NCBI GenBank assembly: GCA_964458575.1
Contig: CAYWMD010000005.1
Coordinates: forward strand, 135,258 to 199,257
Direction of reading: 5' to 3'
Length of the DNA stretch: 64,000 nucleotides
From: CAYWMD01 sp964458575
GTDB taxonomy: Bacteria > Verrucomicrobiota > Verrucomicrobiia > Limisphaerales > JADLHS01
Shown here: positions 35,150 to 44,448 of the stretch, piece by piece
Layout: each line of letters opens with the position of its first letter
Position numbering within the stretch: position 1 is the stretch's first letter
Made by a program: the position numbers and the translations under genes
Notes under the pieces: generated by a model
Databases searched by the model: none
Told to the model about the DNA's origin: nothing
What the model saw: only the letters and a program-made list of their open reading frames with translations

Positions 35150-37303
35150 ATGCACTGGCTGCAAACTCTCGACACCAGCCTGTTCCGCCTCGTCAATCAG
35201 TCGTTGAGCAATCCGCTCTTCGACAAATTAATGCCTTGGCTGAGCGGCAACCGGCTGTTCGCGCCACTGACCGTGGCGGTCGGGGCGTTGGTGATCTGGC
35301 GGTTTCGCCTGAAGGGATTTTTCTTCGTGCTCATGCTGGCGTTGATTTTGCCGTTCGGCGATGCCTACGTGTGTGGCACGCTCAAGAAGGCCATTGGCCG
35401 GCCGCGGCCTTACACCACGATTGCCGAAACGCACCGGCTCGTTGGCAAGGGCAACACCCATGCCAGCATGCCATCGTCGCACGCGGCCAACTGGTTTGCG
35501 GCGGCAATGATTGCCTGGATCTTTTTCCGACGCAGCGCCCGAATCATGTTGCCGGCGGCGGCGCTAGTGGCTTTTTCGCGGGTCTATAACGGAGTGCATT
35601 ATCCCAGCGACGTGCTGGCCGGAGCGATTTTGGGCGCGGGTTATGGCGCCGCGGGTGTCATCGCCCTCAATGCGGCCTGGCGTTGGGCGGGAAGAAAATG
35701 GTTTCCCTTGTGGTGGGCAAAGCTGCCATCACTGGTGGACCAACCAGTTCGAGCGGAAGCTCCCCTCGCGCAGCCAGACTCGGTGATCGAACTGCACTGG
35801 CTGCGGGCGGGTTACGTATTGATCGGTGTGTTGCTCCTGGCGCGACTGGCCTATCTCGCCAGCGGGACGATCGAACTGAGCGGCGACGAAGCCTACCAAT
35901 GGCAGTGGTCCAAACACCCGGCACTTTCCTACTTCAGCAAGCCGCCGATGATTGCCTACACCCAGTGGCTCGGCACGAACCTCTGGGGCGACACCGAATT
36001 CGGCGTCCGCTTCTTTTCGCCGGTCATCGCGGCGGTGCTCGGGTTTCTGATGCTCCGCTTTTTCGCGCGCGAGGTCAGCGCTCGCGTGGGGTTTCTGCTG
36101 GTGTTGATCTTCACGGCGACGCCGTTGATGGCCGTGGGATCAACCTTGATGACGGTGGACCCGCTGTCGGTTTTGTTCTGGACCGCGGCCATGCTCGCCG
36201 GCTGGAAAGCCATCAAATCTGACTCCGGCACCGGAACGTGGCTGTGGGTCGGGTTATGGATGGGGCTGGGATTCCTCAGCAAATACACCGCGCTGTTTCA
36301 ATGGTTGTGCTGGGTGGTGTTCTTCGCGCTCTGGCCGCCCGCCCGAAAACAACTGCGGCGACCTGGTCCATATCTCGCCCTGCTGGTCAATCTCCTATGC
36401 GCCCTACCGGTCATCATTTGGAACTATCAGCATGGCTGGATCACCGCGGAACACGTGGCCGGCAATGCCAACCTCGACAAACCGTGGCGACCCTCGGAGA
36501 TCGCGAAATATCTCTTCACTTTCCTGAGCCAGGAATTCGGTTTGTTGAACCCGTTTTTCTTTGTCGCAACTGTCCTGGCCGGCGTCGGGCTTTGGCACCG
36601 CTACAAAGAAGATCTGCGGTTGATCTATTTCTTCAGCATGGGCGCGCCGTTGTTTCTGGTCTATCTCGGCTGGACGTTTCATTCGGAGGTGTTGCCCAAC
36701 TGGATTGCACCGTCGGTCCTGCCGTTGTTTTGCATGATGGCGATCTACTGGGATCGGCGTTTTCAAGACGGCGTGCGCGTCACGAAAACCTGGTTGAAAG
36801 CGGCCTTGACGCTGGGCCTTGCCGCCGTTGGGTTGATGCATGCCCCGGCGCTGGTCGGAAAACTCGTTGGCAAGCCGGTACCCATCGCGCTCGACCCACT
36901 GCGAAAAGTATGCGGCTGGAAGAATGTCGCAGCCGCCGTCGGCGAGGCCCGGCAAAAGTTGCTCGCTGAAGGCCGTCCGGTTTTCATCATCGGCGGGCAC
37001 TATCGCACGACCGGCGAAGTGGCGTTTTATCTGCCCGAAGCCCGGACCGGGGTGCCGGACAATCCTTTGGTTTATTTCCGCACGACCAGCCGGCCCGTAA
37101 ACCAGTTTTACTTTTGGCCCGGTTATCTTCACCGCAAGGGAGAAAACGCCATTTACGTCGAGTTGAACCGCAGGCCTCAACCACCGCCCGAAAGTCTGAA
37201 GGCGGAATTCGAGAGCATCAAAGACCTTGGCCTGCGCGAGATCTATGACCGTGGCCGCCTCATTCACACCATCCAGCTCTTTGAGTGCCGCAACCTGCGT
37301 TGA
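35150..37303 (+). CDS. PAP2 phosphatase-GT39 glycosyltransferase fusion
   Basis: About 717 residues from ATG 35150. Residues 1-190 are a PAP2 domain with all three blocks: KKAIGRPRPY near 80, PSSHAANW near 108 and SRVYNGVHYPSD near 144. Residues about 205-717 are a polyprenyl-phosphate-sugar glycosyltransferase (GT39/ArnT-like): IELSGDEAYQWQWSKHPALS near 240 and SKPPMIAYTQW, then about ten helices. PAP2 and GT39 are usually separate lipid-modifying enzymes, so the fusion suggests coupled phosphate removal and sugar transfer at the membrane, probably on lipid A or a polyprenyl lipid. The upstream start at 35075 lacks conserved sequence. Confidence 0.84.
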   Translation: MHWLQTLDTSLFRLVNQSLSNPLFDKLMPWLSGNRLFAPLTVAVGALVIWRFRLKGFFFVLMLALILPFGDAYVCGTLKKAIGRPRPYTTIAETHRLVGKGNTHASMPSSHAANWFAAAMIAWIFFRRSARIMLPAAALVAFSRVYNGVHYPSDVLAGAILGAGYGAAGVIALNAAWRWAGRKWFPLWWAKLPSLVDQPVRAEAPLAQPDSVIELHWLRAGYVLIGVLLLARLAYLASGTIELSGDEAYQWQWSKHPALSYFSKPPMIAYTQWLGTNLWGDTEFGVRFFSPVIAAVLGFLMLRFFAREVSARVGFLLVLIFTATPLMAVGSTLMTVDPLSVLFWTAAMLAGWKAIKSDSGTGTWLWVGLWMGLGFLSKYTALFQWLCWVVFFALWPPARKQLRRPGPYLALLVNLLCALPVIIWNYQHGWITAEHVAGNANLDKPWRPSEIAKYLFTFLSQEFGLLNPFFFVATVLAGVGLWHRYKEDLRLIYFFSMGAPLFLVYLGWTFHSEVLPNWIAPSVLPLFCMMAIYWDRRFQDGVRVTKTWLKAALTLGLAAVGLMHAPALVGKLVGKPVPIALDPLRKVCGWKNVAAAVGEARQKLLAEGRPVFIIGGHYRTTGEVAFYLPEARTGVPDNPLVYFRTTSRPVNQFYFWPGYLHRKGENAIYVELNRRPQPPPESLKAEFESIKDLGLREIYDRGRLIHTIQLFECRNLR

Positions 37304-37322
37304 GACGCGGCCGGCAGCGCGC

Positions 37323-38180
37323 GTGAACGCGTTCCCGGTTCGGGACTACGACCTGGCGGCAACCTTGGAATGCGGACAGGCATTCCGGTGGAGCGCGGGC
37401 AACAGCGGGTGGGGCGGCGTCGTTCAAGGCCGCTGGGTGCGGCTTCGACAGCTCGGCGACGGCATCGGCGTCGAAACGGCGATGCCGCAAAGCCACTGGG
37501 ACTGGTTGGAGGATTATTTGCAAATCGCCGTGGATCTCGATTCTGTCGTGTCCGCTTTTCCGGACGATGCGCCCATGCGTGCCGCGGTCCAAGCGTGCCG
37601 GGGCTTGCGTTTGTTGCGGCAGGACCCGTGGGAATGTCTGGCATCGTTCATTTTGTCCTCCACGAAACAGATCGTGCAAATCCGTCAAAACGTGGCGACG
37701 CTTTGCGAGCGTTATGGCGCACCGGTGACCGTTCCCGCCGGTGAACCGCCCGCGTACGCTTTTCCAACCGCGGAGCGGATGGCAGGGTTGACGGAAACAG
37801 AGTTGCGCGGATGCAAGATGGGATTTCGCGCACCGTACCTGCTGGCGACCGCGCGCAAAGTGGTGAACCGGCAGGTGGACTTGAAACGGTTGCGGGATTT
37901 GGAATTACCCGCGGCCCGCGAACAACTGATGGCGTTGCCGGGCGTCGGCCGCAAGATCGCCGACTGCGTTCTATTGTTTGCCTATGGTTTGCCCACGGCT
38001 TTTCCGCTGGACGTGTGGGTGTTGCGCGCGTTGCGGGAGCTCTATTTCCGGCGACGACGTCCGACCCTCGCGAGGTTGAGGGCTTTCTCCGAATCATACT
38101 TCGGCCCGCACGCAGGTTACGCGCAGCAATATCTCTTTCACTACGTCCGCACCAGCCAAGGGAAAGGCATTTCATCATGA
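37323..38180 (+). CDS. OGG1-like DNA glycosylase/AP lyase
   Basis: About 285 residues. The helix-hairpin-helix is LPGVGRKIADCVLLFAYG, whose K is in the place of the catalytic Lys of OGG1, and the active-site Asp is in TAFPLDVWVLRAL. Upstream blocks are LECGQAFRWSAG, SFILSSTKQIVQIRQNV and FRAPYLLATARKV. This is the 8-oxoguanine glycosylase family that removes oxidised guanine from DNA. The start is uncertain: GTG 37323 is used, but an open frame from 37227 overlaps the preceding gene. It overlaps comB by four bases. Confidence 0.83.
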   Translation: MNAFPVRDYDLAATLECGQAFRWSAGNSGWGGVVQGRWVRLRQLGDGIGVETAMPQSHWDWLEDYLQIAVDLDSVVSAFPDDAPMRAAVQACRGLRLLRQDPWECLASFILSSTKQIVQIRQNVATLCERYGAPVTVPAGEPPAYAFPTAERMAGLTETELRGCKMGFRAPYLLATARKVVNRQVDLKRLRDLELPAAREQLMALPGVGRKIADCVLLFAYGLPTAFPLDVWVLRALRELYFRRRRPTLARLRAFSESYFGPHAGYAQQYLFHYVRTSQGKGISS

Positions 38181-38965
38181 CCGAAGCCAAGGTACGCTCC
38201 AGCATGGTTCGTGAAATTGAGGTGTTATTTACGCCCGCCGAGTTTCGTGCTTTGCGCGAACGCGATCTGACGGATGCCGTGTGTGTGGTGCTGGACGTGT
38301 TGCGCGCGACCAGCACGTTTGTCACGGCGCTGGCCCACGGAGCGGCGGCGATTCTCCCGGTGGCGGAGATTGCCGAGGCGCTGGCCCTGCGACGCGAACA
38401 TGCGGACGTGCTTCTGGCCGGTGAACGCGGCGGTGTGCGCATTGGGGCGGACTTGAGTGGGGGTGTGGACTTCGACCTCGGCAACTCGCCGCGGGAATTC
38501 ACGCCAGCCAAAGTTGGGGGCAAAACCATCGTTTCGACCACAACGAACGGCACGCGCGCCCTGCGAGCCTGTGTCGGGGCCAAGCGGCTGTTGATCGGCT
38601 CGTTCCTCAACCTCTCGGTCACGGTGGACGCGGTCGTTCGTGGCCAGGAAAGCCGTGTGCTGATTGTTTGCGCGGGCACGGGGGAGGGCACGGCGCTCGA
38701 GGACGTGCTCGCGGCGGGTGCGTTATGCGACTTGATTACCCACCCGACCTCCGGCTTTGAGCTGCAGGACTCGGCACAAATCGCACGGCGCGCCTTTTTG
38801 AGCGCCAAGGGCAATCTATCGGCGGTGGTGGCCAGCGCCCGAAATGCGCAACGGCTGCTTGCGTACGCGGAACATCGTGACGACGTGGATTTATGTCTGC
38901 AATTGGACCGGTTTCCGTTGGTGGCCGCGAGTGACCGGAGCGGACGGATATACAAACTGACCTGA
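38177..38965 (+). CDS. comB: 2-phosphosulfolactate phosphatase (ComB family)
   Basis: A 262-residue protein. Family blocks: VCVVLDVLRATSTFVTALAH (residues 35-54), ERGGVRIGADLSGGVDFDLG, NSPREFT and TTTNGTRALRACVGA, with RVLIVCAGTGEGTALEDVLAAGAL. ComB hydrolyses 2-phosphosulfolactate to sulfolactate in coenzyme M synthesis in archaea; bacterial homologues are scattered and may make sulfolactate for other ends. The ATG overlaps the glycosylase stop (ATGA). No other coenzyme M genes are in the window. Confidence 0.88.
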   Translation: MTEAKVRSSMVREIEVLFTPAEFRALRERDLTDAVCVVLDVLRATSTFVTALAHGAAAILPVAEIAEALALRREHADVLLAGERGGVRIGADLSGGVDFDLGNSPREFTPAKVGGKTIVSTTTNGTRALRACVGAKRLLIGSFLNLSVTVDAVVRGQESRVLIVCAGTGEGTALEDVLAAGALCDLITHPTSGFELQDSAQIARRAFLSAKGNLSAVVASARNAQRLLAYAEHRDDVDLCLQLDRFPLVAASDRSGRIYKLT

Positions 38966-38987
38966 CCACCGGGGGAGTGGTATCGCG

Positions 38988-39575
38988 TCAGCGGATGATC
39001 GCGCCCAGGATATTCTGGCGGGGCACCGGCCCGTAGGAGCGGCTATCGGTGCTGTTCGCACGGTTGTCGCCCAGGAGAAAATACTCGTGCTGCCCGCAGC
39101 GCACGATCATCTCGGGCTTTCGTTCCAGTCCGAATGTGGGCATGCCCAGCTCCAGATAGGGTTCGACGAGCCGGTGGCCATTGACGTACACGTGGCCGTC
39201 CTTGATGTAAACCGAGTCGCCGTTGCCGGCGATGATCCGTTTGACCGAGTAGGACTGGTCCAACGGATCACGAATGACAACGATGTCGTTGGGACGGGGG
39301 TCACGCACCAGAAACACGCAACGATTGAGCAGATAGAAGCCGGAATTCTCAAGCGTGGGGGTCATGCTGACGCCGATGACGCGGACCGACTGCAAGATGA
39401 AATGACTGATCATCAGGTAGCCGGCGAGCGACAAAAGTACCACCACGCCGCACTGCCGGAGTTGCTGTCGCAGCGGAATCCTGGCGCGGGCGGTCGCGTT
39501 GGCAACGGGATCCGAGGGGGCCGTTGGCGAATCCGTTAATGGGCGGGTACTGGCTGGTAATTCCGCGTTCATCAC
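38988..39575 (-). CDS. lepB: Signal peptidase I
   Basis: A 195-residue membrane-anchored serine protease that removes signal peptides. The catalytic pair is S70 (VIGVS70-MTPTL) and K112 (YSVK112-RIIAGNGD), with the GDNRANSTDSRSYGPVPRQ box at the end. One transmembrane helix (VVVLLSLAGYLMISHFIL) precedes the catalytic domain, and the first 35 residues are a low-complexity cytoplasmic tail. It is shorter than E. coli LepB, as in Gram-positive-type enzymes. Start at 39575 or the adjacent Met. Confidence 0.93.
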   Translation of the reverse strand: MMNAELPASTRPLTDSPTAPSDPVANATARARIPLRQQLRQCGVVVLLSLAGYLMISHFILQSVRVIGVSMTPTLENSGFYLLNRCVFLVRDPRPNDIVVIRDPLDQSYSVKRIIAGNGDSVYIKDGHVYVNGHRLVEPYLELGMPTFGLERKPEMIVRCGQHEYFLLGDNRANSTDSRSYGPVPRQNILGAIIR

Positions 39576-39761
39576 CTGATCATCAAATCATATTGCTGAA
39601 GGAATTATTTGCTGCGGCTCAACGCCGTGCAATTTCACAGAGTACGTAAAATGCACCGGGAAAATACGGACACCAAGATGTCTGAAGTCACCTGACGCCA
39701 CCCATGAACTCAATTGTCGGCGACAGGGCTCGTGACGCTACGCGACGGTAATGGGCGGAGA

Positions 39762-41288
39762 TTATCGTTGCACATCCTGCAACTGGTCGTGATCGTCCAG
39801 CGTGCGGCGCAACTCCTGCATTCTTGTTTTTAAATCGGCCACGGTCCTGGCGTATTTCGGAAGGGCGTAAACATTGTGCAACTCGTGCGGGTCCTGCTTC
39901 AGGTCGTAGAGTTCCCACTGGTTGATGCGATTGAAGTAAATCAACTTGTATCGCTCCGTGCGCACACCGTAATGCGGCTGCACCCGATGGTCGGCTGGAT
40001 AATGGTAGTAGCGGTAATACCAGATGTCCCGCCAGTCCTTCGGCGTCCGGCCGGTTAGCATTGGTTTGAAGCTGCGGCCCTGCACCTCCGGCGGCGCCGG
40101 CACGCCGGCCAGATCCAGAAAGGTCGGAGCGAAATCCACGTTCAGAATCATTGCGTCGTTGACCTTGCCCGGCTTGATGTGACCGGGATAACGAATCAGG
40201 AACGGCATCTTGATGGACTCTTCATACATGAAGCGCTTGTCGAACCAATTGTGGTCGCCGAGAAAAAATCCCTGGTCGGACGAGTAAATGACGACGGTGT
40301 TTTGGCTCAAGCCTGATTGCTCCAGGTAATCCAGCAAGCGTCCGACGTTGTCATCCACCGAGGCGACGCAGGCCAGATAGTCGCTCATGTATTTCTGGTA
40401 CTTCCATTTCTTGAGCGCATCCCCGGTGAGCGTTTTCTTCTGGCCGTTGATGGTGACCTCCATTTCCATGTCCACACCGCGACTCCATTCCGCGGCCTCC
40501 TTGCCCGTGAGGCCGGTTGGAGTTGCCAACTTCAGATCGTTCCGGGTCAGATGGCGGTCAATGGTCATCGTGGCCTCCCGCGCGGCGTCGGAACGGGTTC
40601 GGTAATCATCGTCAAATGTCAACGGCTCGGGGATGTCCATGTCGTCGTACATGTGCTCGTGTTTGGCATCCGGTTCCCAGCGGCGGTGCGGCGCCTTATG
40701 ATGGCACATTAGAAAGAACGGCTTGTCCTTGGGACGATCCTTCAAAAACTCGATTGCCTGGTCCGTGATGATGTCGGTGGCATAGCCCGTGTGCTTGGTG
40801 TTAACACCCATTTCGATGAAGTCCGGATCGTGATACTTCCCCTGTCCGGGCAAAATGTTCCAGTAATCGAACCCGGTCGGGTCGCTCTGCAAATGCCATT
40901 TGCCAATCATGCCGGTGTGATAACCCGCCTTCTGCAATTCCTTCGCCACCGTCCACTGACTGCCATCAAAGCGATTGAATACCGTCACGCCGTTGATGTG
41001 GTTGTATTTGCCCGTGAGGATGCATGCGCGGCTTGGACTGCAAATGGAATTAACCGCAAAGCAATGATTGAAGCGCATCCCGCCTTTGGCAATGCGGTCA
41101 ATGTTCGGAGTCCGGTTGATCTTGCTGCCGTAGGCGCTGATGGCGTGGGCGGCGTGGTCGTCCGCCATGATGTACAAAATATTCGGGCGCGCTGTCGCCG
41201 GGTTGCCTGCGCCCGGCGCGGATGGACTCAACGCAACGATTAAACCTCCAACGAGGGAGACTCCTGTAAAATTGCTGAACCGTTTCAT
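39762..41288 (-). CDS. Sulfatase, formylglycine-dependent, secreted
   Basis: A 508-residue S1-family sulfatase with a signal peptide (LVGGLIVALSPSAPGAG). The N-terminal metal site is PNILYIMADDH, and the formylglycine motif is C83-SPSR followed by ACILTGKYNHINGV; a second block is TGMIGKWHLQSDPTGFDYWN. The C-terminal region (YKLIYFNRINQWELYDLKQD) is typical of choline-sulfatase/N-sulfoglucosamine-like members. It probably removes sulfate from polysaccharides; no anaerobic or FGE maturase gene is adjacent. Confidence 0.9.
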   Translation of the reverse strand: MKRFSNFTGVSLVGGLIVALSPSAPGAGNPATARPNILYIMADDHAAHAISAYGSKINRTPNIDRIAKGGMRFNHCFAVNSICSPSRACILTGKYNHINGVTVFNRFDGSQWTVAKELQKAGYHTGMIGKWHLQSDPTGFDYWNILPGQGKYHDPDFIEMGVNTKHTGYATDIITDQAIEFLKDRPKDKPFFLMCHHKAPHRRWEPDAKHEHMYDDMDIPEPLTFDDDYRTRSDAAREATMTIDRHLTRNDLKLATPTGLTGKEAAEWSRGVDMEMEVTINGQKKTLTGDALKKWKYQKYMSDYLACVASVDDNVGRLLDYLEQSGLSQNTVVIYSSDQGFFLGDHNWFDKRFMYEESIKMPFLIRYPGHIKPGKVNDAMILNVDFAPTFLDLAGVPAPPEVQGRSFKPMLTGRTPKDWRDIWYYRYYHYPADHRVQPHYGVRTERYKLIYFNRINQWELYDLKQDPHELHNVYALPKYARTVADLKTRMQELRRTLDDHDQLQDVQR

Positions 41289-41417
41289 GAACTTCCCGCA
41301 GTTTGAACCATCGGTCGAAGATGTAAAGCCGGAGGATTGTGATGGCGTTCGGGATCATGACGGTCACGCGAGCAATCGGATCCACGCCATCAGGAACCGT
41401 GCGCGCCCGCCCGAGGA

Positions 41418-41801
41418 TTACTGGCCGGCGGTCGCTTTCAGAATTGCCGAGCGCAAATCCTCCAGCAGAAATGGCTTGCTGATTACGCAATCCACCGCGT
41501 CGAGCGGCGTTTGGTTCGCCGTCAGCATTTCGGCGTAGGCGGTGATCATGACGATGGGCTGTTTGGGATTCTGCGACCGGATCTGCGCCGCCAGTTCGTT
41601 GCCCTTCATGCCCGGCATGGCGTAATCCGTGATGACGAGGTCGAACCGGTTCTTTTCCATCAGTGCCAGGGCGTCCTTGCCGCTGCCGGCCGTTTCAATT
41701 GTGTGCCCATCGAATTCCAACATCATCTTTACGGCGTCACAAACGAACGGCTCGTCATCCACTACGAGAATTTGTTTCGGCGAGATACCAGATGTGCTCA
41801 T
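41418..41801 (-). CDS. Orphan response regulator receiver (CheY-like)
   Basis: A 127-residue single receiver domain. Acidic pocket D15-D16, phosphoacceptor D59 in [14 protein letters not shown] position in MITAYAE and K109 in VISKPF are all present. No output domain follows, so it acts by protein contact with a kinase or effector that is not encoded nearby. It is flanked by the sulfatase and aroC, with no obvious operon partner. Confidence 0.88.
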   Translation of the reverse strand: MSTSGISPKQILVVDDEPFVCDAVKMMLEFDGHTIETAGSGKDALALMEKNRFDLVITDYAMPGMKGNELAAQIRSQNPKQPIVMITAYAEMLTANQTPLDAVDCVISKPFLLEDLRSAILKATAGQ

Positions 41802-41932
41802 TTCAATGTATCCGATTCGACTTTACCCGCCCCAGACCTTACACGATCCGACAGGAAACGCCAGTACTTGTTCCATTCCAACCGCTTCACGGCAGATTTG
41901 ACCAGGCTGTTGCTTTTCCGCACAATCACGCC

Positions 41933-43012
41933 ATGGCGAACACTTTCGGTCATTTGTTCCGCATTACCACCTGGGGCGAATCCCATGGGGATGGCGTGGG
42001 CGTGGTCGTGGACGGCTGCCCGCCCCGGATCAAGCTCACCGAAGCGGATATCCAACCCGAACTCAACCGCCGTCGGCCCGGCCAGTCGCGGATCGTGACC
42101 CCCCGAAAGGAAGCCGACACGGTGCAAATTCTCTCGGGCACGTTCGAGGGACGGACTCTTGGCACGCCGATATCCATGTGGGTGCGGAACGAGGACGCGC
42201 GTCCCGAAGCCTACACCGAAATGAAGACCAAGTTCCGCCCGTCGCACGCGGACTACACCTACTTCGCCAAATTCGGCATCCGGGCGTGGCCGGGCGGCGG
42301 ACGCACCAGCGCCCGCGAAACCATCGGCCGCGTCGCCGCTGGCGCGATTGCCAAAAAAATTCTCCGCGAACGATTTGGCGTCGAGGTCCTGGCATACGTC
42401 AAACAAGTTCAACGCCTGACCGCCGCGGTGAATCCGGAAAAAGTGCGAATCAAGGACATTGAATCGAACATCGCCCGTTGCCCGGACCGGGCCACTGCCG
42501 AAAGAATGATCAAGCTCATCGAACGGATGCGGCGCGCGGGCGACAGCGTGGGAGGAATCATTGAAGGCGTGGCGCGGGGAGTTCCGCCCGGTTGGGGGGA
42601 ACCCGTTTTCGACCGGCTGGAGGCCGATCTGGCCAAGGCGATGTTGAGCCTGCCCGCGACCCGGGGATTTGAAATAGGCTCCGGGTTCGGCAGTGTGACC
42701 ATGACCGGGCGCGAACACAACGATCCCTTCCGGATGCGGGGCGGCCAGGTTCACACCGCGACCAACCGCAGCGGTGGTATTCAAGGCGGCATCAGCAATG
42801 GCGAAACGATTTTCTTCCGCGTGGCTTTCAAGCCCACGGCCACGATTCTGCACGCCCAGGACACGGTCACGGAGGATTTCAAGAACACGACGCTGAAGGC
42901 CCGCGGGCGTCACGACCCGTGCGTGCTCCCGCGCGCCGTGCCGATGGTGGAGGCGATGACCGCGCTGGTGCTGGTGGATCACGCCCTGCGAAACAAGGCG
43001 CAATGCGGGTGA
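41933..43012 (+). CDS. aroC: Chorismate synthase
   Basis: A 359-residue FMN-dependent enzyme that converts EPSP to chorismate, the last step of the shikimate pathway. Conserved blocks: [20 protein letters not shown] at the start, [51 protein letters not shown] and [20 protein letters not shown]. The ATG at 41933 is chosen because the conserved N-terminus starts there; the frame is open upstream to 41663 only by overlap with the receiver gene. Confidence 0.95.
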   Translation: MANTFGHLFRITTWGESHGDGVGVVVDGCPPRIKLTEADIQPELNRRRPGQSRIVTPRKEADTVQILSGTFEGRTLGTPISMWVRNEDARPEAYTEMKTKFRPSHADYTYFAKFGIRAWPGGGRTSARETIGRVAAGAIAKKILRERFGVEVLAYVKQVQRLTAAVNPEKVRIKDIESNIARCPDRATAERMIKLIERMRRAGDSVGGIIEGVARGVPPGWGEPVFDRLEADLAKAMLSLPATRGFEIGSGFGSVTMTGREHNDPFRMRGGQVHTATNRSGGIQGGISNGETIFFRVAFKPTATILHAQDTVTEDFKNTTLKARGRHDPCVLPRAVPMVEAMTALVLVDHALRNKAQCG

Positions 43013-43069
43013 TCGGTCTTGCGCATCGGCGGTAACGCCGGGACACCCAGCGCGCAAGGCGAAGACCAA

Positions 43070-43651
43070 ATGAGCCGGACGAATTACATCTACGTAGATT
43101 TTGAAAATGTCCAGGAGACGGAGCTTGATCGTATTGCCAACAAGCCCGTCAAGGTCAGGCTGATCCTGGGAGAGCGACACAAGAGCCTGCCGGTGAAGCT
43201 CGTGAAAACGATTCAACGATTCCCTGACCAAGTTCGATTGATCGAGACACCTCTCAACGGAAAGAACGCTCTCGACTTTGTCCTGGCGTGGGAAATGGGA
43301 GCGGAATGGGAGAAAGATCCGACGGGATATTTTCACATTTTGTCGCGAGACAAAGGTTTTGAAGCCTTGATCAGACATCTCAAAGACTTGGGCGTGCTGG
43401 CCGCGCGGCATGCCGCGTTCGGCGAAATCCCGGTGCTCATGAATCTTGCCGAACGGGTGAAACTGTTGGTGACGCACTTCCAAGCCAATGCAACGACCCG
43501 ACCCAAAAAGCGCAAAACGCTGGAATCCCACATCCAAGCGCATTTCGGCAAGGTACTTTCGCCAGTGGAACTGGATGAAACCATCAAGGCGCTGACGACC
43601 GACAAGGTGATCGAGCTTACGGCACAGGGCGAGGTCACTTATCCGACTTGA
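43070..43651 (+). CDS. NYN/PIN-like nuclease domain protein
   Basis: A 193-residue protein. It starts SRTNYIYVDFENVQ, with the acidic Asp of PIN-like NYN nucleases, and has further acids in GKNALDFVLAWEMGAEW and HILSRDKGFEALIRHL. Residues 145-190 (RPKKRKTLESHIQAHFGKVL, then ELDETIKALTTDKVIELTAQ) look like a small winged-helix or OST-HTH-like RNA-binding tail. This suggests an RNA nuclease of unknown target. The ATG 43070 is preferred over the 43019 extension. It is convergent to the DUF2959 gene. Confidence 0.72.
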   Translation: MSRTNYIYVDFENVQETELDRIANKPVKVRLILGERHKSLPVKLVKTIQRFPDQVRLIETPLNGKNALDFVLAWEMGAEWEKDPTGYFHILSRDKGFEALIRHLKDLGVLAARHAAFGEIPVLMNLAERVKLLVTHFQANATTRPKKRKTLESHIQAHFGKVLSPVELDETIKALTTDKVIELTAQGEVTYPT

Positions 43652-43672
43652 CCGCAGTTTCCCGGATCGCGC

Positions 43673-44320
43673 TTACTTCGGCATCTGCTTGATAAACTCG
43701 TCCGCCCGCGCAATTGAGGCGTTCATGTCCTCGATCAGCCGGCTGATGTCCGTCTGAATTTTGGCTGACTCACCGCCCAAAGCCGCCACCGCCTGCGCAT
43801 TCAGGCTGTGTTTGAGCGCCAACACATAGTCGTGCAGTTTTTTCAGCACCGGATCCATGGTCGCCTCCGCGCGCTTCAACGCCCGGAGCATCTCGTCGTA
43901 ACGCAGCCGCGTGTCGGTCAACTGCTGCCGGCTCATTTGCCGCAGACTCTCGGTTTCGATCTGTTGGTTTTCCTTTTCCCATTCCGTGAACAAATCACCG
44001 GCCACCGTTTCCACGTCCTTGACCCGCCCATGCACTTTTGACACTCGCGACGAGGCGTCATCGTAGTCGGACTGCAACCGCCGGTATTGTTTCTCCAGTT
44101 CGCCGCCCGCGAACCCGGTCATTTCCTTCAAACGGGTGAGCGCGTCCTTGAATTCCTGCTGCGCCTCCTTTTGTTCGTCGCGCGCGGCCACGACGCGTTT
44201 CTTCAGGAGGTCGCGTTTATAGACGCCTACTTTTTCGTACGCCGAATACATCACGCTGCGGCAGGCGGTGAAGCCCATCAACGAACCCACCAGCAGAACG
44301 GCAAACAAAAGTCGCTTCAT
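43673..44320 (-). CDS. DUF2959-like lipoprotein, coiled coil
   Basis: A 215-residue protein from ATG 44320. A lipoprotein signal ends in GSLMGFTAC21, then SVMYSAYEKVGVYKRDLLKK begins a long helical region rich in Glu, Lys and Arg (residues 40-210), typical of a periplasmic coiled coil. The motif order matches DUF2959. The frame is open to 44461 but the extension lacks conserved sequence and would overlap the divergent gene. The function is unknown. Confidence 0.8.
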   Translation of the reverse strand: MKRLLFAVLLVGSLMGFTACRSVMYSAYEKVGVYKRDLLKKRVVAARDEQKEAQQEFKDALTRLKEMTGFAGGELEKQYRRLQSDYDDASSRVSKVHGRVKDVETVAGDLFTEWEKENQQIETESLRQMSRQQLTDTRLRYDEMLRALKRAEATMDPVLKKLHDYVLALKHSLNAQAVAALGGESAKIQTDISRLIEDMNASIARADEFIKQMPK

Positions 44321-44448
44321 GCGCGCGATGGTTGCACGGCCGCCGGTTGGGGTCAACCACCGGCAAGCCGGCAGGCGGCACGTTTGCATTGACTCGCTGC
44401 CCCGCTTGCGGTTGGCTGAAGGCGTCGCAACCCGATTGCCCATTACCG

